Part shown: piece by piece, positions 55,977 to 63,320 of the stretch
Layout of the letters: each line of letters opens with the position of its first letter
Position numbering within the stretch: the stretch's first letter is position 1
Assembly: GCF_000759715.1 (NCBI RefSeq)
Contig: NZ_BBLU01000008.1
Coordinates: 111,848-175,847, forward strand
Origin: Demequina mangrovi
GTDB taxonomy: Bacteria; Actinomycetota; Actinomycetes; Actinomycetales; Demequinaceae
Reading direction: 5' to 3'
DNA: 64,000 nucleotides
Notes under the pieces: generated by a model
Database searches by the model: none
Seen by the model: the letters and a program-made list of their open reading frames with translations, nothing else
Told to the model about the DNA's origin: nothing
Made by a program: the position numbers and the translations under genes

Positions 55977-57653
55977 ATGTCCGGCGACACCCGTCACGGC
56001 GTCGGCGTCAGCCCCGGCACGGCGGTCGGGCCGGTGGTGCAGGTCGCACCGCCGGTCCGGCCCCCCGACGACGAGCCCGCGCCGGCCGATGCGGAGGCGG
56101 CCACCGCGCAGATCCAGGCCGCCCTCGCCACGGTGGCCGGGGACCTGGACGCGCAGGCCGCCGCCAACGCGCACGCCGCGCCGATCCTCAAGGCGACCGC
56201 GATGATCGCGCGGGACAAGGGCCTCGCGAAGGCCGCGGCGAAGCACGTGGGCGCGGGGCTCGGCCCGGCCCACGCGATCGAGGCGGCGGTCGCGGAGTAC
56301 GCCGCGCAGTTCGAGGCGCTCGGAGGCTACTTCGCGGAGCGCGTCACCGACCTCAAGGACGTGGGCGACCGGGCGATCGCCGAGGTGCTCGGCGTCCCGG
56401 CCCCCGGCGTGCCGTCCCTGTCCGGCCCGTCGGTCGTGGTCGCCCATGACCTCGCGCCCGCGCAGACGGCGGCGCTCGACCGTGCGCACGTGGTGGCGAT
56501 CGTCACCGAGGCGGGCGGACGCACCTCGCACACCGCGATCCTCGCGGCGCAGATGGGGATCCCGGCGGTGGTCCAGCTCCATGGCGCGACGTCCCTCGAG
56601 CCCGGCACCACCGTGGCCGTCGACGGCGAGGCGGGCGAGGTCACGCTCGACCCCGACATGGCGCTCCTCGAGGCGCAGCGCGAGCGCCGCGAACGGCGCG
56701 CCGCCGCGCTCGCCGGGGTGTCCGGACCGGGCGCCACGCGCGACGGCCATGCCGTCGCCCTGCTCGCGAACATCGGCGGGGTGGACGATGCGGTCGCCGC
56801 GGGCGCCCAGGACGTCGAGGGCGTCGGGCTGTTCCGCACGGAGTTCCTCTACCTCTCCGCGACCGCGCTGCCGAGCGTCGAGGAGCAGGCGGACGTGTAC
56901 CGCAAGGTGCTGGAGCCGTTCGGGAGCCGCCGCGTGGTGGTCCGCACGCTCGACGCGGGTGCCGACAAGCCGCTCGCCTTCGCGAACCTGGGCGAGGAGG
57001 AGAACCCCGCGCTCGGCCGGCGCGGCCTGCGGCTGTGCCAGGCGAAGCCGGAGCTCATCGACTCGCAGCTCGCCGCGTTGGCGCTGGCCGCACGCGACAC
57101 CGGCGCCGACGTGCGCGTCATGGCGCCGATGGTCGCGACCGCCGAGGAGGCCGCCTGGTTCGCCTCGCGGGTCGCGGCGGCGGGGCTGCCGAAGTCCGGC
57201 GTGATGATCGAGGTGCCCGCGGCCGCGCTCCGCTCGCGCCACGTGCTCGCCGAGGTGGACTTCGGGTCGCTGGGCACCAACGATCTCGCGCAGTACACGA
57301 TGGCCGCGGACCGCATGGAGGGCGAGCTGTCCGATCTGCTCGACCCGTGGCAGCCGGCGGTGCTCGATGTGGTGGCCGCGGCGTGCGCCGGCGGTTCCGA
57401 GACCGGCAGGCCCGTGGGCGTGTGCGGCGAGTCCGCGGGCGATCCCTTCCTCGCGCTGGTGCTCGCAGGCCTCGGGGTGTCGAGCCTGTCGATGGCGCCC
57501 AAGAAGGTCGCGGCGGTGCGCTTCGCGCTGTCGCTCCACTCGCTCGAGGAGTGCCGCGCCCTCGCAGACACGGCGCGCGCGGCGCGCTCGGCCGCCGATG
57601 CGCGCGAGGCCGTGCGGGCCGCGGCCAGCCCGGAGCTCACCGCCGTCCTCTAG
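55977..57653 (+). CDS. ptsI: PTS enzyme I (PEP-protein phosphotransferase)
   Basis: 558 residues. The phosphohistidine is H185 in GGRTSHTAILAAQ. The PEP-binding barrel has GVGLFRTEFLY, the arginine motif VRTLDAGADKPL, and the catalytic Cys in GVCGESAGDP. It starts the phosphate relay PEP to EI to HPr to FruA. As the last gene it completes an operon that carries a whole fructose PTS. Confidence 0.97.
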   Translation: MSGDTRHGVGVSPGTAVGPVVQVAPPVRPPDDEPAPADAEAATAQIQAALATVAGDLDAQAAANAHAAPILKATAMIARDKGLAKAAAKHVGAGLGPAHAIEAAVAEYAAQFEALGGYFAERVTDLKDVGDRAIAEVLGVPAPGVPSLSGPSVVVAHDLAPAQTAALDRAHVVAIVTEAGGRTSHTAILAAQMGIPAVVQLHGATSLEPGTTVAVDGEAGEVTLDPDMALLEAQRERRERRAAALAGVSGPGATRDGHAVALLANIGGVDDAVAAGAQDVEGVGLFRTEFLYLSATALPSVEEQADVYRKVLEPFGSRRVVVRTLDAGADKPLAFANLGEEENPALGRRGLRLCQAKPELIDSQLAALALAARDTGADVRVMAPMVATAEEAAWFASRVAAAGLPKSGVMIEVPAAALRSRHVLAEVDFGSLGTNDLAQYTMAADRMEGELSDLLDPWQPAVLDVVAAACAGGSETGRPVGVCGESAGDPFLALVLAGLGVSSLSMAPKKVAAVRFALSLHSLEECRALADTARAARSAADAREAVRAAASPELTAVL

Positions 57654-57666
57654 GCGGCCCCCGACC

Positions 57667-57701
57667 CTCCGCCCCGGCGCGACCTCCCCGCCGGGGCGGA
57701 G
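57667..57701 (+). terminator. Terminator of the fru-pts operon
   Basis: CTCCGCCCCGGCG pairs with CGCCGGGGCGGAG across a 9 nt loop, 14 bp past the ptsI stop. Confidence 0.75.
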
Positions 57702-57733
57702 CCGCGTCCGAGGCGCGCCAGGACCCTCCGTCC

Positions 57734-57763
57734 CTGGCACCGCGTGTCGGACGCCCGTACAAT
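57734..57763 (+). promoter_or_regulatory. Promoter of the MetF-like gene
   Basis: TACAAT (57758-57763) is a near-consensus -10, with CTGGCA 18 bp upstream. It lies inside the longest open frame and shows that translation must begin downstream of about 57770. Confidence 0.55.
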
Positions 57764-57806
57764 AGGGGTCGCTTCTCTGCTTCAACGGACCGAAGGGGGC
57801 CCGCTG

Positions 57807-58664
57807 TTGCACCGGACCGCCACGCTTCTCGAGGACCTCTCCGTCGAGATCACCGCCCGCGACACCGCGACGCTCGTCGCGCACGCGGGCGACCTGCCCG
57901 CCGGCACGCGGGTGAGCGTCACGCATCTGGGCACCGAGGGCGCCCCGGAGCGCCGCGAGGCCGCTGCCGCCGCCGCGCGCGCGGAGCTGGTCCCGGTCCC
58001 CCACCTCGCCGCGCGCCGCCTCGGCTCGGAGTCCGAGCTCCGTGACGCGCTCGACGGTCTGCGCGCCCACGATGCGCATGAGCGCCTGTTCGTCGTCGGA
58101 GGCGACCCCCGCACGCCCGCCGGGCCCTACGCCTCCGCGCTCGACGTGATCCGTTCGGGGCTGCTCGCGGAAGCCGGCGTCGCCGAGGTCGGCATCACCG
58201 GCTACCCCGAGGGCCACCCCGCGATCGCGGACGAGGCGCTGTGGGCGGCGCTGCGCGACAAGACGGCGGCAATCGCCGACCAGGGCCTGACCGCCTCCGT
58301 CACTACGCAGTTCTCGTTCGACGCCGACGCGGTGGTCGCGTGGATCGAGCGCGCCCGCGCGCTCGGGATCGCCGCGCCGATCCGCGTGGGCGTGCCCGGT
58401 CCCGCCGGGGTGCGCCGCCTCGTCGCCTTCGCCCGCCGCTGCGGCGTCGGAACGTCCGCGGGCATCGCACGGAAGTACGGCTTCTCGCTCACGTCGCTGG
58501 TCGGCACCGCCGGTCCCGACCGGTTCGTGGAGGAGCTCACCTCGCGCCTCGAGGACGCCCACGGCGAGGTGCGGCTCCACCTCTACACGTTCGGGACGCT
58601 CGCCGCGACGATCGACTGGGCGCGCGCCGCGCGCGAGGCCGCGGTCCCCGCGGAGCGGCCCTAG
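57807..58664 (+). CDS. Methylenetetrahydrofolate reductase-like protein
   Basis: 285 residues from a TTG at 57807 that has GAAGGGGG at ideal spacing. The frame is open to a GTG at 57744, but a promoter -10 lies within that extension. The TIM-barrel pattern of MetF is visible: VVGGDPRTPAGPYASALDVI, AEVGITGYPEGHP, and TTQFSFDADAVVAWIERARALGI. It is shorter and more divergent than housekeeping MetF, so activity with methylene-THF is likely but not certain. Confidence 0.82.
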   Translation: MHRTATLLEDLSVEITARDTATLVAHAGDLPAGTRVSVTHLGTEGAPERREAAAAAARAELVPVPHLAARRLGSESELRDALDGLRAHDAHERLFVVGGDPRTPAGPYASALDVIRSGLLAEAGVAEVGITGYPEGHPAIADEALWAALRDKTAAIADQGLTASVTTQFSFDADAVVAWIERARALGIAAPIRVGVPGPAGVRRLVAFARRCGVGTSAGIARKYGFSLTSLVGTAGPDRFVEELTSRLEDAHGEVRLHLYTFGTLAATIDWARAAREAAVPAERP

Positions 58665-59416
58665 CCGATCCGGCGCCGGTACGCCGCGGTCGCAAGGATG
58701 TACGCGACCGCGAGGATCGCGCCCACCCAGGCGAGAGCGATCCACAGATCCGCGCCGGGCGCCTGCCCCGCGAGCAGCGCCCGCACCGCGTCGACGATCG
58801 ACGTCACCGGCTGATGCTCCGCGAACCAGCGCACGGGTCCCGGCATCGTCTCCGTGGGCACGAAGGCCGAGCTCACGAAGGGCAGCAGAATCAGCGGGTA
58901 GGCGAAGCCCGTCGCACCGTCGGGCGAGGTCGCCGTGAGGCCCGGGATCACCGCGAGCCACGTCAGCGCGAGCGTGAGCGAGCCGAGGATCCCGGCGACC
59001 GCGAGCCACCCGAGCACGCCCGCGTCCGAGCGGAAACCCATCACCAGCGCCGCCGCGATCACGGCCGCGAGCGCCACCGACGTCGCGACCAGCGAGGTCA
59101 GCACATGCGACCACAGCACCGACGGCCGCGCGATGGGCATGGTCTGGAATCTCTCGAGGATGCCGGCCTGTAGATCGAGGTAGAGCCTGAAGGCCGTGTA
59201 CGAGATGCTCGAGGCGATGGTGATGACCAGGATCCCGGGGAGCAGATAGTCGACGTACGAGGCGGCGCCCGCATCGATCGCGCCGCCGAGGACGTAGACG
59301 AAGAGCAGCAGGAACGCGATCGGCATGAGCGCGGTGGTGATGATGGTGTCGGGGCTGCGGGTGATGTGCCGCAGCGAGCGGCCGGTGAGGACGGCGGTGT
59401 CGGTCAGGGCGGTCAT
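58661..59416 (-). CDS. ABC-2 type transporter permease
   Basis: 251 residues, six membrane helices of the ABC-2/daunorubicin-exporter type. It starts TALTDTAVLTGRSLRHITRSPDTIITT and carries LPGILVITIASSISYTAFRLYLDLQAGILERFQTMP. It exports a drug-like or lipid compound together with the ATPase encoded just upstream (ATGA overlap). Its stop overlaps the convergent MetF-like gene by four bases. Confidence 0.92.
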   Translation of the reverse strand: MTALTDTAVLTGRSLRHITRSPDTIITTALMPIAFLLLFVYVLGGAIDAGAASYVDYLLPGILVITIASSISYTAFRLYLDLQAGILERFQTMPIARPSVLWSHVLTSLVATSVALAAVIAAALVMGFRSDAGVLGWLAVAGILGSLTLALTWLAVIPGLTATSPDGATGFAYPLILLPFVSSAFVPTETMPGPVRWFAEHQPVTSIVDAVRALLAGQAPGADLWIALAWVGAILAVAYILATAAYRRRIG

Positions 59417-60171
59417 GGCGTTCCCTTCGCACCGACGACCGCGAGGAAGACCTCCTCGAGCGTCGGCTGCTTCTCGACGTGCTCGACGGTGGGCGCAGGG
59501 ATGAGAGCCCTGAGCTCGGCGAGCGTGCCGTCCACGATGATGCGCCCCTCGTGGAGGATCGCGATGCGGTCGGCGAGGTGCTCGGCCTCGTCGAGCGTCT
59601 GCGTGGTGAGGAGCACCGTGGTACCACCGTCCGCGAGCGCGCGCACGGCCGCCCACACCTCGCGGCGCGCCTGCGGGTCGAGCCCCGTGGTCGGCTCGTC
59701 GAGGAACACCACCGGCGGGTCGCCGACGAGGCTCATCGCGATGTCGAGCCTCCGGCGCATGCCGCCCGAGTAGGTGCCGACCCTCCGCGCTCCCGCCTCC
59801 GCGAGACCGAAGCGGGCGAGCTGCGCATCGGCCACGCCACCCGGGTCGGGCACGCGGCGCAGCCGTGCCACGAGGACGAGGTTCTCGCGACCGGTGAGGA
59901 TCTCGTCGACCGCCGCGAACTGACCCGTGAGGCTGATGGACATGCGCACCTCGGCAGGAGCGCTGGCGACGTCGTGGCCCGCGACGGAGGCCTCCCCGGC
60001 ATCGGCCTTCAGCAGCGTGCTGAGGATGCGGACCAGCGTCGTCTTGCCGGCGCCGTTCGAGCCGAGCAGCGCGACGATGCTGCCGCGGGCGACCTCGAGA
60101 TCCACACCCGTGAGGACGTGCAGGTCGCCGTAGGACTTCTCGATCCCGCGGACCGCGACGGCCGCGGTCAT
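59413..60171 (-). CDS. ABC transporter ATPase (DrrA-like)
   Basis: 252 residues. Walker A is GSNGAGKTTL, the signature YSGGMRRRLDIAMSL and Walker B VVFLDEPTTGLD. The daunorubicin-type C-terminus (LTLEEVFLAVVGAKG-like) is typical of antibiotic self-resistance exporters. Overlaps with both neighbours are ATGA, so all four genes PadR, DUF1048, ATPase and permease are translated in series. Confidence 0.94.
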   Translation of the reverse strand: MTAAVAVRGIEKSYGDLHVLTGVDLEVARGSIVALLGSNGAGKTTLVRILSTLLKADAGEASVAGHDVASAPAEVRMSISLTGQFAAVDEILTGRENLVLVARLRRVPDPGGVADAQLARFGLAEAGARRVGTYSGGMRRRLDIAMSLVGDPPVVFLDEPTTGLDPQARREVWAAVRALADGGTTVLLTTQTLDEAEHLADRIAILHEGRIIVDGTLAELRALIPAPTVEHVEKQPTLEEVFLAVVGAKGTP

Positions 60172-60527
60172 GTCGACTCGCCCGCCGCGCGATCCATCGC
60201 CTCGACCAGCCGCGCGCGCTCCTTGTCGATCCAGCGCCGTCCGGTGTACGCGGCGGCGAAGGTCTCGGCGAAGTCGACGGGGTCGGCCCCGACGATGTCC
60301 CGCACCGGCGTCCCGTCCGCGGCGGCGCGCTCCCACAGGTCAGCGAGGTCGCCGATCATCGTGAGCATGGTGTCGCCGTCGGTGACTCCGCCGTAGTACA
60401 TGAAGTACCGATGCATCGCCATCGCGGCATCCGCGTACGGAGCGGGCAGGCCCTCCATGCGTCGGCGATCGGCCTTGTACCGCTTCTTCTGCTCCAGCGA
60501 GCCCGTGAGCTTCTCGATCCAGGTCAT
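60168..60527 (-). CDS. DUF1048 protein
   Basis: 119 residues, helical, beginning MTWIEKLTGSLEQKKRYKADRRRMEGLP, the DUF1048 pattern, and ending in a DPVDFAETFAAAYTGRRWIDKERARL helix. The function is unknown; the family commonly lies beside PadR regulators and ABC-2 exporters. Four-base overlaps bind it to both neighbours. Confidence 0.85.
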   Translation of the reverse strand: MTWIEKLTGSLEQKKRYKADRRRMEGLPAPYADAAMAMHRYFMYYGGVTDGDTMLTMIGDLADLWERAAADGTPVRDIVGADPVDFAETFAAAYTGRRWIDKERARLVEAMDRAAGEST

Positions 60528-60856
60528 GACCGGGGTCCTTCCTTGAGGTGAGCGAGCCGGTCCGCGAGGAAGCCCCAGCTGCTCCAGAACTCGTCCAGCG
60601 CCTCGCGGCCCTGGGCGTTGAGGGTGAAGACCTTGCGCGGCGGGCCCTTCTCCGACGGCACCTTCTCGACGTCGACCAGGCCCCGCTGCTCGATCCGGAC
60701 GAGCAGCGCGTACACGGTGCCCTCCGCGATGTCGGCGAAGCCCTGGTCGCGCAGCCGCGCGGTGATCTCGTACCCGTAGGCCGGGCCGAGGGCGAGGAGC
60801 GCCAGGACGATGCCCTCGAGCGTGCCCTTGAGCATCTCCGTCATCTGCTTGCCCAC
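60524..60856 (-). CDS. PadR family transcriptional regulator
   Basis: 110 residues. The winged helix is LKGTLEGIVLALLALGPAYGYEITARLRDQGFADIAEGTVYALLVRIEQRGLV, and the conserved EKGPPRKVFTLNAQGREAL wing is intact. It presumably represses this operon until a substrate of the exporter binds. The GTG at 60856 has GGGAGA upstream; an ATG four codons later is possible. Confidence 0.94.
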   Translation of the reverse strand: MGKQMTEMLKGTLEGIVLALLALGPAYGYEITARLRDQGFADIAEGTVYALLVRIEQRGLVDVEKVPSEKGPPRKVFTLNAQGREALDEFWSSWGFLADRLAHLKEGPRS

Positions 60857-60873
60857 CGCGGGTCTCCCGTTGC

Positions 60874-60915
60874 TACTCAGTGATGTTGACTACCACTAGA
60901 TAGTAACACTGAGTA
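60874..60915. promoter_or_regulatory. PadR operator
   Basis: TACTCAGTG (60874-60882) and CACTGAGTA (60907-60915) are perfect 9 bp inverted arms, and inside them GTTGACTA and TAGTAAC continue the symmetry with one bulge. It lies 18 bp before the padR start, in the AT-richest part of the 179 bp gap. The rest of that gap shows no gene. Confidence 0.65.
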
Positions 60916-61035
60916 CTGGATCCGCAAGGCGTAGCCACGGCACGGGCCCCGCAACTGGGCGATCCAGCAGCGCGATTGCGCCGAATCCCACCGCTCAAGC
61001 GCCCAACCGGCGAGAGTGGGGGGGCGGGGCGGGCC

Positions 61036-61575
61036 TCAGCCGAGCGCGACGGTGTGGATCGCCGAGTCGAGCGAGGTGCCGTTGAGCTCGAGGTAGAGGT
61101 GCCGCTCGGTCACCGAGACCGTGAGCGCGTTGCGGCGCTCGACCAGCGCCGCCGCGGCCTCCACGAAGCCCGGGTCGAAGCTGTGGAGCAGGATCCGCTC
61201 GCGTTCGTGGATCTTCTTGCCGTCCCAACGGGCGAGCACCTTCGCGGGATCGTGCTGCGTGTAGACCGCGGTGCGGTCCGCGAGACGGGAGCCCCGGTGG
61301 AGCCGCTCGGCCTCCGGCTGCCCGATCTCGATCCACGCGGTGATCGCGCCGGTGAGGTCGCGCACCAGCACCGCCGGCTCCTCGGCGGTCGAGATGCCCT
61401 CGGAGAAGGTGATGCCCTCCTCGTGCTCGAGGCAGTACGCGAGCACGCGCGTCACCAGGAACAGGCCGGTCTCGGACGGGTGCCGGGCCGCGCGCAGCGA
61501 GAGGTCCTCGTAGACGCTGCGGTCGACGTCCGCGAGCGTGATGTCGAAGGTGTGAACAGTCGCGCCGGCAGCCAT
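61036..61575 (-). CDS. YaeQ family protein
   Basis: 179 residues. Family motifs are present in order: GATVHTFDITLADVDRSVYEDLSLRAARHPSET, AYCLEHEEGITFSEGIST, LTGAITAWIEIGQPEAERLHRGSRLAD and VYTQHDPAKVLARW. YaeQ has a PD-(D/E)XK nuclease-like fold of unknown role and can compensate for RfaH loss in E. coli. Stand-alone gene. The ATG at 61575 gives the exact family length. Confidence 0.9.
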   Translation of the reverse strand: MAAGATVHTFDITLADVDRSVYEDLSLRAARHPSETGLFLVTRVLAYCLEHEEGITFSEGISTAEEPAVLVRDLTGAITAWIEIGQPEAERLHRGSRLADRTAVYTQHDPAKVLARWDGKKIHERERILLHSFDPGFVEAAAALVERRNALTVSVTERHLYLELNGTSLDSAIHTVALG

Positions 61576-61612
61576 GGCGCACCAGCCTACGGTGCGCCCT
61601 GCGGCACGGTGG

Positions 61613-61653
61613 TGCATGAGCGCCGGAAACGGACCCGTTCCGGCACTCATGCA
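61613..61653. repeat. Long hairpin sharing the ATGAGTGCCGGA core
   Basis: TGCATGAGCGCCGGAA pairs with 61638-61653 with one mismatch, and the interior continues CGG/CCG with one bulged base. It sits 37 bp upstream of the YaeQ gene start. The right arm carries CCGGCACTCAT, the same core as the hairpin at 10877-10925. Confidence 0.65.
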
Positions 61654-61702
61654 GCAGCGGGACGCACGCGGGCGCAGGTGCAGACGGGCGCCGGATGTGA
61701 CG

Positions 61703-61776
61703 TGCCCCCGGCGGGGTTCGAACCCGCACTGGGCCGGGTTTAAGCCGGCTGCCTCTGCCAGTTGGGCTACGGGGGC
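61703..61776 (-). tRNA. tRNA-Leu(UAA) anticodon on a class I tRNA body
   Basis: 74 nt. The acceptor is GCCCCCG/CGGGGGC with discriminator A. The D arm has AACTGGCAGA, the anticodon stem is GCCGG/CCGGC with loop CTTAAAC (anticodon UAA), the variable loop is only five bases, and the T arm is GCGGG TTCGAAC CCCGC. No CCA is encoded. Leucine tRNAs are normally class II with a long variable arm, so either this is an unusual isoacceptor or its identity is not leucine. It lies in the conserved actinobacterial ppx-DUF501-ftsB neighbourhood. Confidence 0.85.
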
Positions 61777-61782
61777 GGGTAG

Positions 61783-61822
61783 GGACGATGCGGCGCTCGG
61801 CGGACCGGCCGGCGCATCGTCC
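61783..61822. repeat. Inverted pair of the GGACGATGCG motif
   Basis: GGACGATGCG (61783-61792) and CGCATCGTCC (61813-61822) are exact complements 20 nt apart, just past the ppx stop at 61830. It may act as its terminator. Confidence 0.5.
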
Positions 61823-61829
61823 TCGGGCG

Positions 61830-62783
61830 TCAGCCCCGTTCGGCCGCCGAGAACGCGATGCCGTCGAGGATGTCGTGCTCGCTGGTCACCACGTGCGGTA
61901 ACGCGCCGCCCGCGGCCACCACGGCGTCGCGCACGCGCGTCATCACGGTCCGCCACACGAGCGCGCCCGCGCCGATGACGTCGACGCGGCCCGGGTGCAT
62001 GAACCCGAGCGCCGACTTCTCGACCCGCGAGGCGGCGAGCAGCTCGTCGCAGGCCCGGATCGCGTCGTCGATGTCGATGATCGCGCCGTTGATGGAGTCG
62101 CGGTCGTACTCGGGCAGGCCGAGGGCGTGCGCGGTCACGGTGGTGATGGTGCCGGCGAGGCCCACGAGCGTGCGCGTCTGCTCGACGGGCACCCCGGCGA
62201 ACGCCATGTCGATCGCCTCGTGCACGTCCGCCTCGGCCGCGGCCACCTGCTCCTGCGACGGCGGGTCGCCCACGAGGTGACGCTCGGTCATCCGCACGCA
62301 GCCCACGTCCATCGAGTGCGCGGCCTCGGGCTGCTCGACGCCGAGGACCACCTCGGTCGAGCCGCCGCCCAGGTCGACCACGAGGAAGGGCGCATCGTGC
62401 GCGGCGTCGAGAGCGCCGGTGGCGCCGCGGAAGGACAGCGCGGCCTCCTCGGCGCCCGAGATGACCTCGGGCACCACGCCGAGCCGCGCCTCGATGCCCT
62501 CGAGGAACACGTCGCGGTTGCGCGCGTCGCGCGTCGCGGAGGTGGCGACGAAGCGGATGGCCTCGACGCCGTGCTCGCGGCACTGCGCGGCGTAGACGTC
62601 GGTCGCGGCGAAGGTGCGCTCGAGCGCCTCGGCGGCGAACTCCCCCGTCCGGTCGACGCCCTGGCCCAGGCGCACCACGGTCATGGTGCGGACCACGTCG
62701 GTGAGGGTGCCGGCGGCGAGGTCGACGTCGGCGATGAGCAGGCGGATCGAGTTGGTCCCGCAGTCGATGGCGGCTACACGCAT
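61830..62783 (-). CDS. ppx: Exopolyphosphatase (Ppx/GppA family)
   Basis: 317 residues, the short actinobacterial form. The ASKHA phosphate motifs are AAIDCGTNSIRLLIAD at the start, FLVVDLGGGSTEVVLG and GLAGTITTVTA. It hydrolyses polyphosphate and possibly pppGpp. It is followed upstream by DUF501 and the ftsB-like gene, the same order as Rv1026-Rv1025-Rv1024. Confidence 0.94.
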   Translation of the reverse strand: MRVAAIDCGTNSIRLLIADVDLAAGTLTDVVRTMTVVRLGQGVDRTGEFAAEALERTFAATDVYAAQCREHGVEAIRFVATSATRDARNRDVFLEGIEARLGVVPEVISGAEEAALSFRGATGALDAAHDAPFLVVDLGGGSTEVVLGVEQPEAAHSMDVGCVRMTERHLVGDPPSQEQVAAAEADVHEAIDMAFAGVPVEQTRTLVGLAGTITTVTAHALGLPEYDRDSINGAIIDIDDAIRACDELLAASRVEKSALGFMHPGRVDVIGAGALVWRTVMTRVRDAVVAAGGALPHVVTSEHDILDGIAFSAAERG

Positions 62784-62792
62784 GGCTTGAGA

Positions 62793-63311
62793 CTACTCAG
62801 CGATCTCGACCGCGCACGTGCAACGGTCGGGGCGGAACGAGTCGGCGATCATCGCGAGCGCCTCGTCGCCGAGGGGGTTGACGCCCGGGCCGGCCGCGAG
62901 CGCGTGGCCCACGAGCACGTGGAGGCACTTGACACGGTCCGGCATGCCCCCGGCGGAGATGCCGTGGATCTCAGGCGCGTCGCCGAGCGCGTAGCGCTCC
63001 TCGAGGTAGCGCTCATGGGCGGCGCGGTACGCCTCGACCAGCTCCGGCTCCTCGCCGGACTGGAGGCGCGCCTGCATGTCCTTCATCACGCCGTTCGCCT
63101 CAAGCGTCGAGACGGCGGCCACCGCGTCGGGATGCGTGAGGTAGTACTGCGTGGGGAACGGCGTGCCGTCCGGGAGTCGGGGCGCGGTGTGCACCACGGT
63201 CGGGTTGCCGCACACGCAGCGGGCGGCGATGGCGACGATGCCGCGCGGCTCCCGTCCCAGCTGGGCCGCGAGCACGGCGACGTCACGTTCGGTGGCGGGG
63301 GTGTCGGTCAC
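62793..63311 (-). CDS. DUF501 protein
   Basis: 172 residues from a GTG. Hallmarks are LGREPRGIVAIAARCVCGNPTVVHTAPRLPDGTPFPTQYYLTHP and GGMPDRVKCLHVLVGHALAAGPGVNPLGDEAL; several cysteines (CVCG and CTC near the end) suggest metal binding. Function unknown. It lies 9 bp after the ftsB-like stop and 9 bp before ppx, so it is clearly co-transcribed. Confidence 0.92.
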   Translation of the reverse strand: MTDTPATERDVAVLAAQLGREPRGIVAIAARCVCGNPTVVHTAPRLPDGTPFPTQYYLTHPDAVAAVSTLEANGVMKDMQARLQSGEEPELVEAYRAAHERYLEERYALGDAPEIHGISAGGMPDRVKCLHVLVGHALAAGPGVNPLGDEALAMIADSFRPDRCTCAVEIAE

Positions 63312-63320
63312 CCTGAGATT

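Noticed and set aside
55890..59627. A 1245-codon minus-strand frame across ptsI and the MetF-like gene
   Set aside because: Low-complexity Arg/Gly/Ala product opposite well-conserved enzymes; only its far end reaches the ABC genes in another frame.
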